Source: Lachnospiraceae bacterium UBA1712 (GTDB lineage: Bacteria > Bacillota > Clostridia > Lachnospirales > Lachnospiraceae). Taken from it: DNA of 64,000 bases. Of this stretch, positions 44,578 through 53,795 are shown piece after piece. Below the pieces are notes generated by a model. That model was not told where the DNA came from and did not search any database. It saw only the letters and a program-made list of their open reading frames with translations. Every line of letters begins with the position of its first letter. Position 1 is the stretch's first letter. Position numbers and translations under genes: made by a program. The stretch covers positions 5,869 to 69,868 of the forward strand of contig DCJA01000011.1 in assembly GCA_002317175.1 (NCBI GenBank), in the 5' to 3' direction.

Positions 44578-47496
44578 ATGGAATTTAGTATTATAAAAAA
44601 TGGACTTCCTGCTCAGATTCTGGTGGAAGAGGATGCTTTTGAGGGTGTTAAGAGGATTGCAAAGCAGCTTGCAGAGGATATAGAGCTGGTATGCGGACAA
44701 AGACCTAAGATAATAACTAGCAAAGATGCTGTAACCGCTGACAGGGTTATGGTATGTGCTACATTGGACAACAGCCAGTTAATCAGCAGTTTAGCTGCAA
44801 ATGGTACAATTGACACATCTGTCATAAAAACCAGGAAAGAAGCATATCAGATTCAAGAGACTGCAATGTCAAAGTTGGGGATTGACCAAGAAGGTCAAGC
44901 ACTGATTATAACAGGCTCAGACAAGCGAGGAAGTATATATGGTATGTTTTCAATATCTGAAGCGTGTGGAGTGACGTCACTTGTGTATATGGGAGATGCA
45001 TTACCAAACAAATCAGATAATGTTATGTTAACTAACGCTGTACTTGATAAGGACAGAGCATTAACAAAATTGGATGGAGCTTATGTATCCAAGGAGCCTT
45101 CCGTAGAATACAGAGGTTTCTTTATCAATGATGAATGGCCTGCATTTGGTAACTGGTGCAATGAACATTTTGGAGGCTTTACTGCAGACTGTTATGAAAA
45201 GCTGTTTATATTCTTACTTCGTATGAGAGGTAACTTCCTGTGGCCAGCAATGTGGAGTTCTACGTTTTCAGAGGACGGACCTGGTATAGCAAGTGCCAAG
45301 CTTGCAGACTGTTTGGGTGTCATTATGGGAACTTCTCATCATGAGCCACTATGCAGAGCAGGTGAGGAATGGCAGCACATATATAAGCAGTATGGCGATA
45401 ATAATGCATGGAACTTTATGGCCAACAGAGAGGCTATTTCGAAGTTCTGGGAAGATGGAATGCTTAGAAACAAGGATTTTGAGAATCTCATTACCATTGG
45501 TATGCGTGGTGAAGCTGATTCGAAGCTGCTTGGTGAAGACGCAACTATGGCTGATAATATACAGGTTGTAAAGGAAGCTATTCTTGCCCAGCATGAGATA
45601 TTAAGAAAAACTGTCAACGAGGATTTGTCAAAGGTACCAAGAGTACTTGCAATCTATAAAGAGGTTGAAGATTATTACTATGGAGATGAGACCTGCGAAG
45701 GACTTAAGGACTGGGAAGAACTTAAGGATGTCATTTTCCTGTTAAGTGATGATAACTGGGCCAATACAAGAGGCCTTCCTAAGGAGGAAGAGCGTAGTCA
45801 TCCAGGCGGATATGGTATGTATTATCATTTTGATTATCACGGTGGTCCTATCAGCTACGAATGGCAGAATACAAGCAGACTGACAAAGACCTGGGAACAG
45901 CTTACTCAGGCATACGAGTATGGAGTAAGAAAGCAGTGGATTGTCAATGTCGGTGATCTTAAGGGCAATGAATATCCACTTACATATCTTATGGCCCTGG
46001 CTTATGATTATGAGACCTGGAGCCAGAAGAATATGGTAGATGTGTTTGTGGAGGAATGGATTGAAAGTCATTTCCACCATGAACTGGATCCAAAGCAGAA
46101 GACGAGACTCAAAGTCCTTATGGAGGGTGTAACCCGTTATAACATATTGAGAAAGCCAGAGGCCTTGAATAGTCAGGTCTATAACCCTGTTAATTACAGG
46201 GAAGCCCAAAAAGTTGTGGCAGAAGCTCGAAAACTCCTGGCTATAGCCGAGAGTCTGCACTATGAACTGACAGGCAACTGCAAGCGCGCATTTGACAGTC
46301 TTTTCTATTACCAGATGGCAGGAAGTATGAACATATTGCTCATGCAGACTGAGGCGGGCATTGGTGAATTCCTGGCAAAGAACAGAAGTCTTGCTGCGAA
46401 TATATATGCAGACCTGGTGGAAAAGAGAATCAACAGTATTCAGACTCTGATTGATGAATATAATGAGATGCTGGATAGTAAATGGAAGCACATGCTGGAT
46501 TCTGGATTCACTGGTTTTAGAAGCTGGGATGATTATGACTGGGGCTATCCAGTTATTACAAGAGTTAAGCCTATTCACAAGGCTAAGATTATGATTGGTT
46601 TTGCAGGGGATAACCGCTTCCATCTGGGAGCCCATTGGCAGGATGGAAAGCCGATTAGCAACAACGATATGCTTAGAGCTGATGTCAATAGTGCAGTTAT
46701 ATATCTGGACAGCAGAGGTGATGTTGATTTTAGCTATGAAGCTAAGTCAGATAAATCATGGATCAGTTTTGAACCTGCATCAGGCAAGGTTAATGCTACA
46801 GAATATCCAAGAGCCATGATAAAGGTAATATGTGATAAGAGTAAGCTTGGCCAGGAGGAAACAGCGCTCATCAATGTTGATGTAAAGTTTGCAGATGGCA
46901 GTTCTACTATTGGTAAGCTGGCTGTTAGTGCTGCTCCAGCTTTAGATGGACCTGAGGGTTATTTCATGGAGCATAATGGAATCATCAGCATGGACGCCTG
47001 TCATTATAAGGAAGCAGTAACTGTAGATGGGGCATGCTATGACAGAGTAAAATACCTTGGAAGAATGCGTGGCGCAGTTAAATGCTTCCCTTCTACAGCA
47101 GATTTCTGCAAAAAAACAGAGGCACCTTCAATAAGATATGATTTGTTCTCGCAAAAAGGAGGTAGCTATAACATAGAGATAGACATTCTGGCAAGAAATC
47201 CAGTGGTAATGGGACAGGATATGTTATTGGCTGTTGCAGTGGATGATGGCGAAAAGGTATATCTTAATGCAGTTGATAAAGACTTTTATGCGGGTCATAC
47301 CTGCCCACAGTGGTGCATGGGAGTATTGGATAACGTTAGAAGAATTACAGCACAGATAGAATTAAAGGAAGGTAAAAACAGTCTCTATGTATATGCGCAG
47401 AGCCCAAATGTGTCATTTGACAAAATTGTTGTCTACAGAGCTGATGTTGAACTTCCACAGAGTTATCTGGGACCAGTTAACAGCTACATTTTATAA
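44578..47496 (+). CDS. Intracellular GH115 alpha-glucuronidase
   Basis: 972 residues with the GH115 core pattern: GSDKRGSIYGMFSISE, PSVEYRGFFINDEWPAFGNW, FLLRMRGNFLWPAMWSSTF, GVIMGTSHHEPLCRAGEEW, LSDDNWANTRGLP and MYYHFDYHGGPISYEW. It removes (4-O-methyl-)glucuronic acid from xylan fragments. The ATG at 44578 (aagggg ahead) gives a protein starting at the first beta domain with no signal peptide, so the enzyme is predicted to be cytosolic, unlike many secreted Bacteroides members. The C-terminal half (~690-972) holds beta-sandwich domains. The gene stands alone between maf and clpB, without its own transporter. Confidence 0.92.
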   Translation: MEFSIIKNGLPAQILVEEDAFEGVKRIAKQLAEDIELVCGQRPKIITSKDAVTADRVMVCATLDNSQLISSLAANGTIDTSVIKTRKEAYQIQETAMSKLGIDQEGQALIITGSDKRGSIYGMFSISEACGVTSLVYMGDALPNKSDNVMLTNAVLDKDRALTKLDGAYVSKEPSVEYRGFFINDEWPAFGNWCNEHFGGFTADCYEKLFIFLLRMRGNFLWPAMWSSTFSEDGPGIASAKLADCLGVIMGTSHHEPLCRAGEEWQHIYKQYGDNNAWNFMANREAISKFWEDGMLRNKDFENLITIGMRGEADSKLLGEDATMADNIQVVKEAILAQHEILRKTVNEDLSKVPRVLAIYKEVEDYYYGDETCEGLKDWEELKDVIFLLSDDNWANTRGLPKEEERSHPGGYGMYYHFDYHGGPISYEWQNTSRLTKTWEQLTQAYEYGVRKQWIVNVGDLKGNEYPLTYLMALAYDYETWSQKNMVDVFVEEWIESHFHHELDPKQKTRLKVLMEGVTRYNILRKPEALNSQVYNPVNYREAQKVVAEARKLLAIAESLHYELTGNCKRAFDSLFYYQMAGSMNILLMQTEAGIGEFLAKNRSLAANIYADLVEKRINSIQTLIDEYNEMLDSKWKHMLDSGFTGFRSWDDYDWGYPVITRVKPIHKAKIMIGFAGDNRFHLGAHWQDGKPISNNDMLRADVNSAVIYLDSRGDVDFSYEAKSDKSWISFEPASGKVNATEYPRAMIKVICDKSKLGQEETALINVDVKFADGSSTIGKLAVSAAPALDGPEGYFMEHNGIISMDACHYKEAVTVDGACYDRVKYLGRMRGAVKCFPSTADFCKKTEAPSIRYDLFSQKGGSYNIEIDILARNPVVMGQDMLLAVAVDDGEKVYLNAVDKDFYAGHTCPQWCMGVLDNVRRITAQIELKEGKNSLYVYAQSPNVSFDKIVVYRADVELPQSYLGPVNSYIL

Positions 47497-47526
47497 ACAG
47501 TTTAGATTTATTTTCAAATCTCTTAA

Positions 47527-47578
47527 TTGATATAAGTTTTGAGAGTGGTATATTGAAAACGAAAGAAAGATATACCAC
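47527..47578 (+). promoter_or_regulatory. clpB promoter with inverted repeat over the -10
   Basis: -35 TTGATA (47527-47532), 16-bp spacer, -10 TATATT (47549-47554). A 9-bp perfect inverted repeat GTGGTATAT (47545-47553) / ATATACCAC (47570-47578) covers the -10 and the start site. It is neither a CIRCE element nor an obvious CtsR heptamer repeat, yet its position suits a heat-shock repressor operator. Confidence 0.65.
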
Positions 47579-47597
47579 AAAAAGGGGGTGAAGATCC

Positions 47598-50180
47598 ATG
47601 AATATTAATAAGTTTACTCAGGCCTCAATGCAGGCAATTGCAGAATGCGAAAGTCTCGCTGTCAAATATGGTAATCAGGAGATTGAGCAGGAACATCTGC
47701 TGTTAGCTTTACTGCAACTGGATAACAGCCTTATAAAGAATCTTATAGAAAAGATGGAGATTAATGTTGAGCATTTTGTAGATAAGGCTGAAAAATCAGT
47801 TGAGAAGAGAGTTAAAGTACAGGGAGGCAGTTCTTATGTAGGACAGGATCTTAATAAAGTTCTCACTATGGCAGAGGATGAGATGAAGGCCATGGGAGAT
47901 GAATATGTAGCAGTAGAGCATCTCTTCTTAGCTATGATCAAATATCCTAATAAGGCTATAAAGGCTATATGGGATGAATATGGTATTACAAGAGAAAGAT
48001 TTCTGATGGCTCTTCAGACAGTAAGAGGTAATCAGAGAGTCACGTCAGACAATCCTGAAGCAACATATGATGTACTTGCCAAGTACGGAACTGAGCTTGT
48101 GGAAAAAGCGAAGAAGGGCGATATAGATCCAGTTATTGGCAGAGATGAAGAAATTAGAAATGCTATCAGAATTTTGTCACGAAAGACTAAAAATAATCCT
48201 GTTCTTATTGGTGAGCCTGGTGTAGGTAAGACTGCAGTAGTTGAGGGCTTATCTCAGAGAATTGCCAATGGGGATGTTCCGGAAGGACTTAAGGATAAGA
48301 AACTGTTTTCACTGGATATGGGTGCTCTGGTTGCAGGAGCAAAGTATCGTGGTGAATTTGAAGAGCGTCTTAAGGCTGTTCTTGATGAAGTCAAAAACAG
48401 TAATGGCGAGATAATTTTATTTATTGATGAGATTCATACAATAGTTGGTGCTGGTAAATCTGAAGGAGCCATGGACGCAGGCAATATGCTTAAGCCAATG
48501 CTTGCAAGAGGCGAGCTTCACTGTATTGGTGCTACTACCCTGGATGAATACAGAATGTATATTGAAAAGGATCCTGCGCTGGCAAGACGTTTTCAACCCG
48601 TCATGGTTGATGAGCCAACAGTGGAGGAGACAATATCTATCCTGCGTGGACTGAAGGAGAGATATGAAGTATATCACAGCGTGGAAATAAGGGATAATGC
48701 TTTGGTAGCAGCGGCAATTCTTTCTCACAGATATATTTCAGACAGATTTCTTCCCGACAAGGCAATAGACCTGGTGGATGAGGCATGTGCACTGGTTAAG
48801 ACAGAGATGAATTCAAAGCCTACAGAGATAGATGAACTTCAGCGTAAGGTCAATATGCTTTCCATCGAGGAGACTGCTCTTAGCAAGGAAGAGGATAAGG
48901 CTAGTCAGGACAGACTGGATAATATAAGAAAAGAACTGGCAGAACTTAAAGACAAACTCAATGCTCTCAATGCTAAGTGGGACAATGAGAAAAACAGTGT
49001 TGATAAAGAAAATGAATTAAGAGAGCGACGTGAAGCAATAAAAACAGAGATAAGTATTGCTGAGCGTTCAGGAGATTTTGAAAAGCTTGCAGAGCTAACC
49101 TATGGCAAACTTCCTGCTATCGAAAAGGAACTGGAGCAGGCTAAGAGGGATAACGAGAACCGAGAGCTTCAGCTTGTTCACAAGGCAGTAGAAGAGGATG
49201 AGATATCAAGGATTGTATCACGTTGGACAGGAATACCTGTTTCAAAGCTCAATGAATCCGAAAGAAATAAAACACTTCATCTGGATGAGGAACTACACAA
49301 GAGAGTAATCGGACAGGATGAAGGTGTAACTAAGATCACAGAAGCTATTATTAGAAGTAAGGCTGGAATAAAAGATCCAAACAAGCCAATCGGATCATTC
49401 CTGTTTATGGGACCTACTGGTGTAGGTAAAACAGAACTTGCCAAATCGCTTGCAGAGTGTCTGTTTGATGATGAGAACAATATGGTTCGTCTTGACATGA
49501 GCGAATATATGGAGAAGTTCTCCGTAAGCAGACTTATTGGAGCACCTCCAGGATATGTTGGCTATGAAGAAGGTGGACAGCTTACTGAAGCAGTAAGAAG
49601 AAAACCATATTCGGTTATATTATTTGATGAGGTCGAAAAGGCTCATCCTGATGTATTCAATCTGCTTTTACAGGTTTTGGATGATGGTCGTATCACTGAT
49701 TCACAGGGCAGACTGGTAGACTTTAAGAATACTATACTTATAATGACCTCCAATATCGGAGCTCAGTATCTGCTGGAAGGCATCGATGATGAGGGCAATA
49801 TCACAGATGAGGCTCAGGAAGCGGTTAATGATGAACTCAGAGGTCATTTCAGACCAGAGTTTTTAAATCGTCTTGATGAGATTGTTATGTTCAAGCCTCT
49901 TACCAAGAATAATATATCTGGAATTATTGTTCTTCTACTGGCAGAGCTTAATAAGAGACTTGCAGACCGTGAACTGGAGATAGTGTTAACTGATGAGGCT
50001 ATGAACTATATAGTAGAAAGAGGTTATGATCCAGTATATGGAGCGAGACCACTTAAGCGTTATATGCAGAAATATGTCGAGACACTGGCTGGAAGAATAA
50101 TTCTTGAAGGCAAGGCCTGCGCAGGAGATAAGATAAAAATTGATGTAACTAATGGTGAATTAGTTGCAGGAATAATGTAA
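47598..50180 (+). CDS. clpB: ClpB disaggregase chaperone
   Basis: 860 residues with all ClpB parts: two N-terminal repeats (EQEHLLLALLQ, AVEHLFLAMIK), first AAA+ domain (GEPGVGKTAVVEGL, LFIDEIHTIVGAG), the middle coiled coil (~405-525), and the second AAA+ domain (GPTGVGKTELAKSLAE, VILFDEVEKAHPDVF). It rescues aggregated proteins with DnaK. The middle domain distinguishes it from ClpC/ClpA. An aaaaaggggg site lies before the ATG. Upstream is the inverted-repeat promoter, downstream a terminator, so it is monocistronic. Confidence 0.97.
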   Translation: MNINKFTQASMQAIAECESLAVKYGNQEIEQEHLLLALLQLDNSLIKNLIEKMEINVEHFVDKAEKSVEKRVKVQGGSSYVGQDLNKVLTMAEDEMKAMGDEYVAVEHLFLAMIKYPNKAIKAIWDEYGITRERFLMALQTVRGNQRVTSDNPEATYDVLAKYGTELVEKAKKGDIDPVIGRDEEIRNAIRILSRKTKNNPVLIGEPGVGKTAVVEGLSQRIANGDVPEGLKDKKLFSLDMGALVAGAKYRGEFEERLKAVLDEVKNSNGEIILFIDEIHTIVGAGKSEGAMDAGNMLKPMLARGELHCIGATTLDEYRMYIEKDPALARRFQPVMVDEPTVEETISILRGLKERYEVYHSVEIRDNALVAAAILSHRYISDRFLPDKAIDLVDEACALVKTEMNSKPTEIDELQRKVNMLSIEETALSKEEDKASQDRLDNIRKELAELKDKLNALNAKWDNEKNSVDKENELRERREAIKTEISIAERSGDFEKLAELTYGKLPAIEKELEQAKRDNENRELQLVHKAVEEDEISRIVSRWTGIPVSKLNESERNKTLHLDEELHKRVIGQDEGVTKITEAIIRSKAGIKDPNKPIGSFLFMGPTGVGKTELAKSLAECLFDDENNMVRLDMSEYMEKFSVSRLIGAPPGYVGYEEGGQLTEAVRRKPYSVILFDEVEKAHPDVFNLLLQVLDDGRITDSQGRLVDFKNTILIMTSNIGAQYLLEGIDDEGNITDEAQEAVNDELRGHFRPEFLNRLDEIVMFKPLTKNNISGIIVLLLAELNKRLADRELEIVLTDEAMNYIVERGYDPVYGARPLKRYMQKYVETLAGRIILEGKACAGDKIKIDVTNGELVAGIM

Positions 50181-50187
50181 AATGATG

Positions 50188-50222
50188 GAGTGGTGGAATT
50201 ACTATCCGCCACTCTGTTTTTT
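50188..50222 (+). terminator. Rho-independent terminator after clpB
   Basis: Stem GAGTGGTGGA / TCCGCCACTC (one G-T pair), 7-nt loop, T run. Confidence 0.9.
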
Positions 50223-50306
50223 CGAGAAGAATGATTGCAAGCCGGCAATGATACAGGGCTTCAAAAATTAATTCATTGTGAATGCTATTAGAATGAGAGG
50301 AAATAT

Positions 50307-50480
50307 ATGATACCTAATGATCCAATAATGCTCCTGAGTTATGTAAACTTAAAACTCAGAGATGAATTTTCTTCACTGGATGAGATGTGTGACAGAATGG
50401 ATATTGATAAGGCTGAAATAGTTGCAAAACTAGCTTCTGTTAATTACAGATACAATCCAGAGCAGAATCAGTTTAAATAG
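50307..50480 (+). CDS. DUF4250 domain mini-protein
   Basis: A 57-residue gene: it starts MIPNDPIMLLSYVNLKLRDE and ends YNPEQNQFK. This matches the DUF4250 family, small proteins of clostridia and some Proteobacteria beginning MIPxDPxMLLSxxNxxLRD with a second conserved YxxxxNQF end. The middle (SLDEMCDRMDIDKAEIVAKL) looks like a short helix-turn-helix-like pair. Function unknown. A gagagg site stands 8 nt before the ATG. It lies between the clpB terminator and the deacetylase gene. Confidence 0.85.
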   Translation: MIPNDPIMLLSYVNLKLRDEFSSLDEMCDRMDIDKAEIVAKLASVNYRYNPEQNQFK

Positions 50481-50559
50481 GAAAATGCTTGGTTGCCAAA
50501 AAAGGCTTTCATTTGTATAATTAGAGTTGGAGTGCTGTGCATTTGCAGCAGTAATTATT

Positions 50560-51501
50560 ATGAATGAAGACAATTTGTCTGTAGAAAGACGAAGACGAGT
50601 TAATCGAATAAAGAGGTATATACTTGTACTTGTAATTATTCTTCTGATAACGCCTACTGTAATAAGCATTTATGCCATGAACAGACTGTCTGTAATCAAC
50701 AATACAGTGGATGAACTTCAGAAGAAACTTGATGAAGTGGAATTGACTTATCTGCTCAAAGAGACAGCAAAGGATTCTTTAGAAGATATTCAGGTTCAGG
50801 AGCCGGAGGAAGTTTTGGAGGAAGAACCTGAGATTGAAAGCGAGAAGGATCTTCCAGATGATTACAGAAGTGTCTATCTGACTTTTGATGATGGGCCAAG
50901 CGTATATACAAGCCAGATTCTTGACATTCTGGATTCTTATGGAGTTAAGGCTACATTTTTTGTGACCGGGGCCCAGAAGGATGCTCATCCAGAATGGTAC
51001 AAGGAGATAGTTGAAAGAGGACATACAATAGGAATGCATTCCTATACCCATGTGTACAGTAGTGTATATGCTGATGAGGATGCATTTGTAGATGATATAG
51101 AACAGATTCATCAGTATATTCTTGATACGACAGGAATCAACAGTAGCTTTTACAGATTTCCAGGTGGTTCCAGCAATCGTGTAAGCAGCTTGTCGATGGA
51201 CGAACTTTGCAAGCTTGTTCACAGCAGAGGATATGAGTATTATGACTGGAATGTATCCAGCCAGGATGCCAGCAATCCAACACCGAGTTCACAAACTATT
51301 GTTAATAATGTTTTGACGGGAATTGGAAAGCATCAGCAGAGCATAGTGCTTATGCATGACAGTGGCGACAAATATGCTACCGTGCAGGCATTGCCGTCAA
51401 TTATTGAAGGAATACAGAAGAAAGAAAAGACAGTTATATTGCCTATTAGTATGAATACCAAACCGGTATGGCATGTAAGTGCGGATGAATCAGAAGATTA
51501 G
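50560..51501 (+). CDS. Membrane-anchored polysaccharide deacetylase (CE4/NodB)
   Basis: 313 residues: basic cytosolic start (ERRRRVNRIKR), one membrane segment (~20-38), a short coiled coil (~45-65), an acidic linker, then a NodB domain (~105-290). Motifs are TFDDGPS (base Asp and metal Asp), HSYTH (metal His pair), YRFPGGSSN, and LMHDSGDK (acid His). It should deacetylate peptidoglycan or another surface glycan outside the membrane. The start at ATG 50560 has only a weak ribosome site; a TTG at 50527 is an alternative that adds 11 residues. Confidence 0.87.
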   Translation: MNEDNLSVERRRRVNRIKRYILVLVIILLITPTVISIYAMNRLSVINNTVDELQKKLDEVELTYLLKETAKDSLEDIQVQEPEEVLEEEPEIESEKDLPDDYRSVYLTFDDGPSVYTSQILDILDSYGVKATFFVTGAQKDAHPEWYKEIVERGHTIGMHSYTHVYSSVYADEDAFVDDIEQIHQYILDTTGINSSFYRFPGGSSNRVSSLSMDELCKLVHSRGYEYYDWNVSSQDASNPTPSSQTIVNNVLTGIGKHQQSIVLMHDSGDKYATVQALPSIIEGIQKKEKTVILPISMNTKPVWHVSADESED

Positions 51502-51522
51502 GCTATTGGAGGCGGAGTTTTA

Positions 51523-52446
51523 ATGGGATTTTTTAAAGACCTTAAAGAGGATTTATCATTGGCAGTCAGTGAGTTCGCCAATGAAGTGGACATTAGTGAA
51601 AAAGAAACTGAAGATATAGATGTGTTTTCTGCAGCAGAAGAAGCTATGGGAATAGAACACGTGGAAGAGGAAGTGGAAAGCGAACCTGTAATAGAAGAAG
51701 CATTGAGTTCATTTTTAGATCAGGTTGCTGCCAAGGCAGAGGAAGCAGAAACTCAGTATGACGATAGGCTTGATGATATTCCAGAGAAAAAGATCACACC
51801 TAAAACTGAGGAAATGAGCTTTGCTGCGAAAGCTGCCATGGCCAAGGCTGCTATAGCCGCTTACGAGGATAAGATTCCACCTGCTCCAGAAAAGTATGAG
51901 AGTACATATGACAGTTCTTATGCTTCTGCATACGAGGAGAAGTCTTATTCATATGAAGAGCAGAAAACAACATATCCTGAGAAGGTTGAGATTCAGCCTA
52001 CAGATGAGCTTGCTGTAGTAACAGGCAACATGGTAGTCAATGGTGATATGTCATCAACAGGTTCTCTTGATGTTATGGGTACTGTATCAGGCAATATTAA
52101 GGTACTTGGAGAACTTAATATTTCTGGTGTAGTAAATGGTAGTTGTGAAGCAGCAACTATTGTTGCAACAAATTGTAACATAGTGGGTAACCTTGTAAGT
52201 GGAGGTTCAATCAAGATTGGTTCAAAGGCAGTGATTAAAGGTAATATTTATGCCACAAGCGCAGTTATTTCAGGCGCAATTAAGGGTGACATAGATGTTC
52301 ATGGACCAGTTATTCTTGATTCTACTGCTATTGTAATGGGAAATATTAAATCTAAAGCAGTGCAGATTAACAGTGGTGCAGCTGTGGAGGGTATGTGCTC
52401 TCAGTGTTATGCAGATGTCAGCCCTTCAGCATTCTTTAGAGAATAA
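51523..52446 (+). CDS. Bactofilin-like polymer-forming protein
   Basis: 307 residues. A long acidic, disordered N-terminal region (~1-160, many Glu, Ala and Tyr) precedes a right-handed beta-helix of bactofilin type (~165-285) with regular strands: VTGNMVVNGDMSSTGSLDVM, GTVSGNIKV, GSCEAATIV, GNIYATSAVISGAIKGDIDV. Bactofilins polymerise without nucleotide and localise cell-wall enzymes. It starts 21 nt after the deacetylase gene, suggesting a shared role in wall shaping. The N-terminal extension is much longer than in typical bactofilins. Confidence 0.85.
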   Translation: MGFFKDLKEDLSLAVSEFANEVDISEKETEDIDVFSAAEEAMGIEHVEEEVESEPVIEEALSSFLDQVAAKAEEAETQYDDRLDDIPEKKITPKTEEMSFAAKAAMAKAAIAAYEDKIPPAPEKYESTYDSSYASAYEEKSYSYEEQKTTYPEKVEIQPTDELAVVTGNMVVNGDMSSTGSLDVMGTVSGNIKVLGELNISGVVNGSCEAATIVATNCNIVGNLVSGGSIKIGSKAVIKGNIYATSAVISGAIKGDIDVHGPVILDSTAIVMGNIKSKAVQINSGAAVEGMCSQCYADVSPSAFFRE

Positions 52447-52476
52447 ATATATATTACATATGAAAGGATATTACAT

Positions 52477-53172
52477 ATGAAGCGTATTATGCTTAAGCTC
52501 AGCGGTGAAGCATTGGCCGGTGACAAGAAACAGGGATTTGATGAAGAGACAGTCAGAGGAGTAGCTTTGCAGGTTAAGCAGCTTGTCGACGACGGAATAG
52601 AGGTTGGTATTGTAATCGGTGGCGGAAATTTCTGGAGAGGAAGAAGCAGCGAAAATATCGACAGAACTAAGGCAGATCAGATTGGAATGCTTGCAACCAT
52701 TATGAACTGTATTTATGTATCAGAGATATTCAGAAGTGTTGGAATGATGACCAATATTCTTACACCTTTTGAGTGTGGCTCATTTACCAAGCTGTTTAGC
52801 AAGGACAGAGCCAATAAATATTTTGCCAAGGGACAGGTTGTATTCTTTGCTGGTGGTACAGGTCATCCTTATTTCTCAACAGATACAGGTGTTGTACTTA
52901 GAGCAATTGAAGTTGAAGCAGAGGTTATTCTTCTTGCCAAATCAATCGATGGAGTATACGATTCAGACCCAGCAAAGAATCCAGATGCAAAGAAGTATGA
53001 TGTAATTTCAATCGATGAGGTTATTGAGAAGAATCTTCAGGTGGTTGATATGACAGCATCAATACTTGCAAGGGATAACAAAAAAGAAATGTGGGTATTT
53101 GACCTTAATGAAGAGAACAGTATTGTTAACACAATTAAGGGCAACTTAAACGGAACAAAGGTTACAGTATAA
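52477..53172 (+). CDS. pyrH: Uridylate kinase
   Basis: 231 residues of amino-acid-kinase fold: MLKLSGEALAGDKKQGFD, VGIVIGGGNFWRG, DQIGMLATIMN, FAGGTGHPYFSTDT and LLAKSIDGVYDSDP. It makes UDP from UMP and is usually the first gene of the pyrH-frr-uppS-cdsA-dxr-rseP cluster, as here. Spacing to the bactofilin gene is 30 nt with an aaagga site. Confidence 0.96.
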   Translation: MKRIMLKLSGEALAGDKKQGFDEETVRGVALQVKQLVDDGIEVGIVIGGGNFWRGRSSENIDRTKADQIGMLATIMNCIYVSEIFRSVGMMTNILTPFECGSFTKLFSKDRANKYFAKGQVVFFAGGTGHPYFSTDTGVVLRAIEVEAEVILLAKSIDGVYDSDPAKNPDAKKYDVISIDEVIEKNLQVVDMTASILARDNKKEMWVFDLNEENSIVNTIKGNLNGTKVTV

Positions 53173-53192
53173 TATTTTGGAGGGTTATAAAA

Positions 53193-53744
53193 ATGGACGC
53201 AAGAATAGAAGGATTTAATGAAAAGATGCAGAAGGCATATGATTTCTTATTATCTGATTATCAGACAATAAGAGCTGGAAGAGCTAATCCACATGTGCTT
53301 GATAAGATTAAAGTAGATTATTATGGAACACCAACACCTATTCAGCAGGTTGGTAATATTTCTGTTCCAGAAGCACGTATGATTCAGATTGCTCCATGGG
53401 AGAAGTCACTTATTAAAGAAATCGAGAAGGCTATTATGATGTCAGATGTTGGTATCACACCATCTAATGATGGCGCTGTTATCCGTCTTGTTTTTCCTGA
53501 ATTAACAGAGGACAGACGTAAAGAACTTGCCAAGGAAGTTAAGAAAAAGGGTGAGGATGCCAAGGTAGCAATCAGAAACATCAGACGTGATGGTAATGAC
53601 GCATTCAAGAAGCTTGCTAAGGAAGATGTATCAGAGGATGAGATTAAGGATCTTGAAGATAAGCTTCAGAAGATTACAGACGGATTTATTAAAGAGATAG
53701 ACGCAGCTGTTGACAGCAAGTCAAAAGAAATCATGACAGTGTAA
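53193..53744 (+). CDS. frr: Ribosome recycling factor
   Basis: 183 residues, the standard length, with YQTIRAGRANPHVLDKI, VDYYGTPTPIQQVGNISVPE, PSNDGAVIRLVFPELTEDRR and AKVAIRNIRRDGND. It splits post-termination ribosomes with EF-G. Tggagggtt site; it follows pyrH by 20 nt. Confidence 0.97.
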   Translation: MDARIEGFNEKMQKAYDFLLSDYQTIRAGRANPHVLDKIKVDYYGTPTPIQQVGNISVPEARMIQIAPWEKSLIKEIEKAIMMSDVGITPSNDGAVIRLVFPELTEDRRKELAKEVKKKGEDAKVAIRNIRRDGNDAFKKLAKEDVSEDEIKDLEDKLQKITDGFIKEIDAAVDSKSKEIMTV

Positions 53745-53749
53745 AGATG

Positions 53750-53773
53750 AGGGACACTTAGGTGTCCCTTTTT
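53750..53773 (+). terminator. Rho-independent terminator after frr
   Basis: Stem AGGGACAC / GTGTCCCT with a 4-nt loop and a T run. It may be partial, since the following genes form the usual operon. Confidence 0.85.
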
Positions 53774-53795
53774 GGATGTAATGGAGAATTAACAG

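Noticed and set aside
46000..46300. GH115 start at the upstream in-frame codon (44533)
   Set aside because: That frame would begin inside the maf gene, whereas ATG 44578 has a good ribosome site and matches the beginning of the first beta domain.
45742..46635. 297-codon open frame on the minus strand inside GH115
   Set aside because: It lies wholly antisense to a well-supported GH115 gene, its translation is rich in His/Cys/Ile without any family pattern, and it has no ribosome site.
47508..47526. Hairpin AGATTT/AAATCT after GH115
   Set aside because: Only six A/T-rich pairs and no T run; not a convincing terminator.
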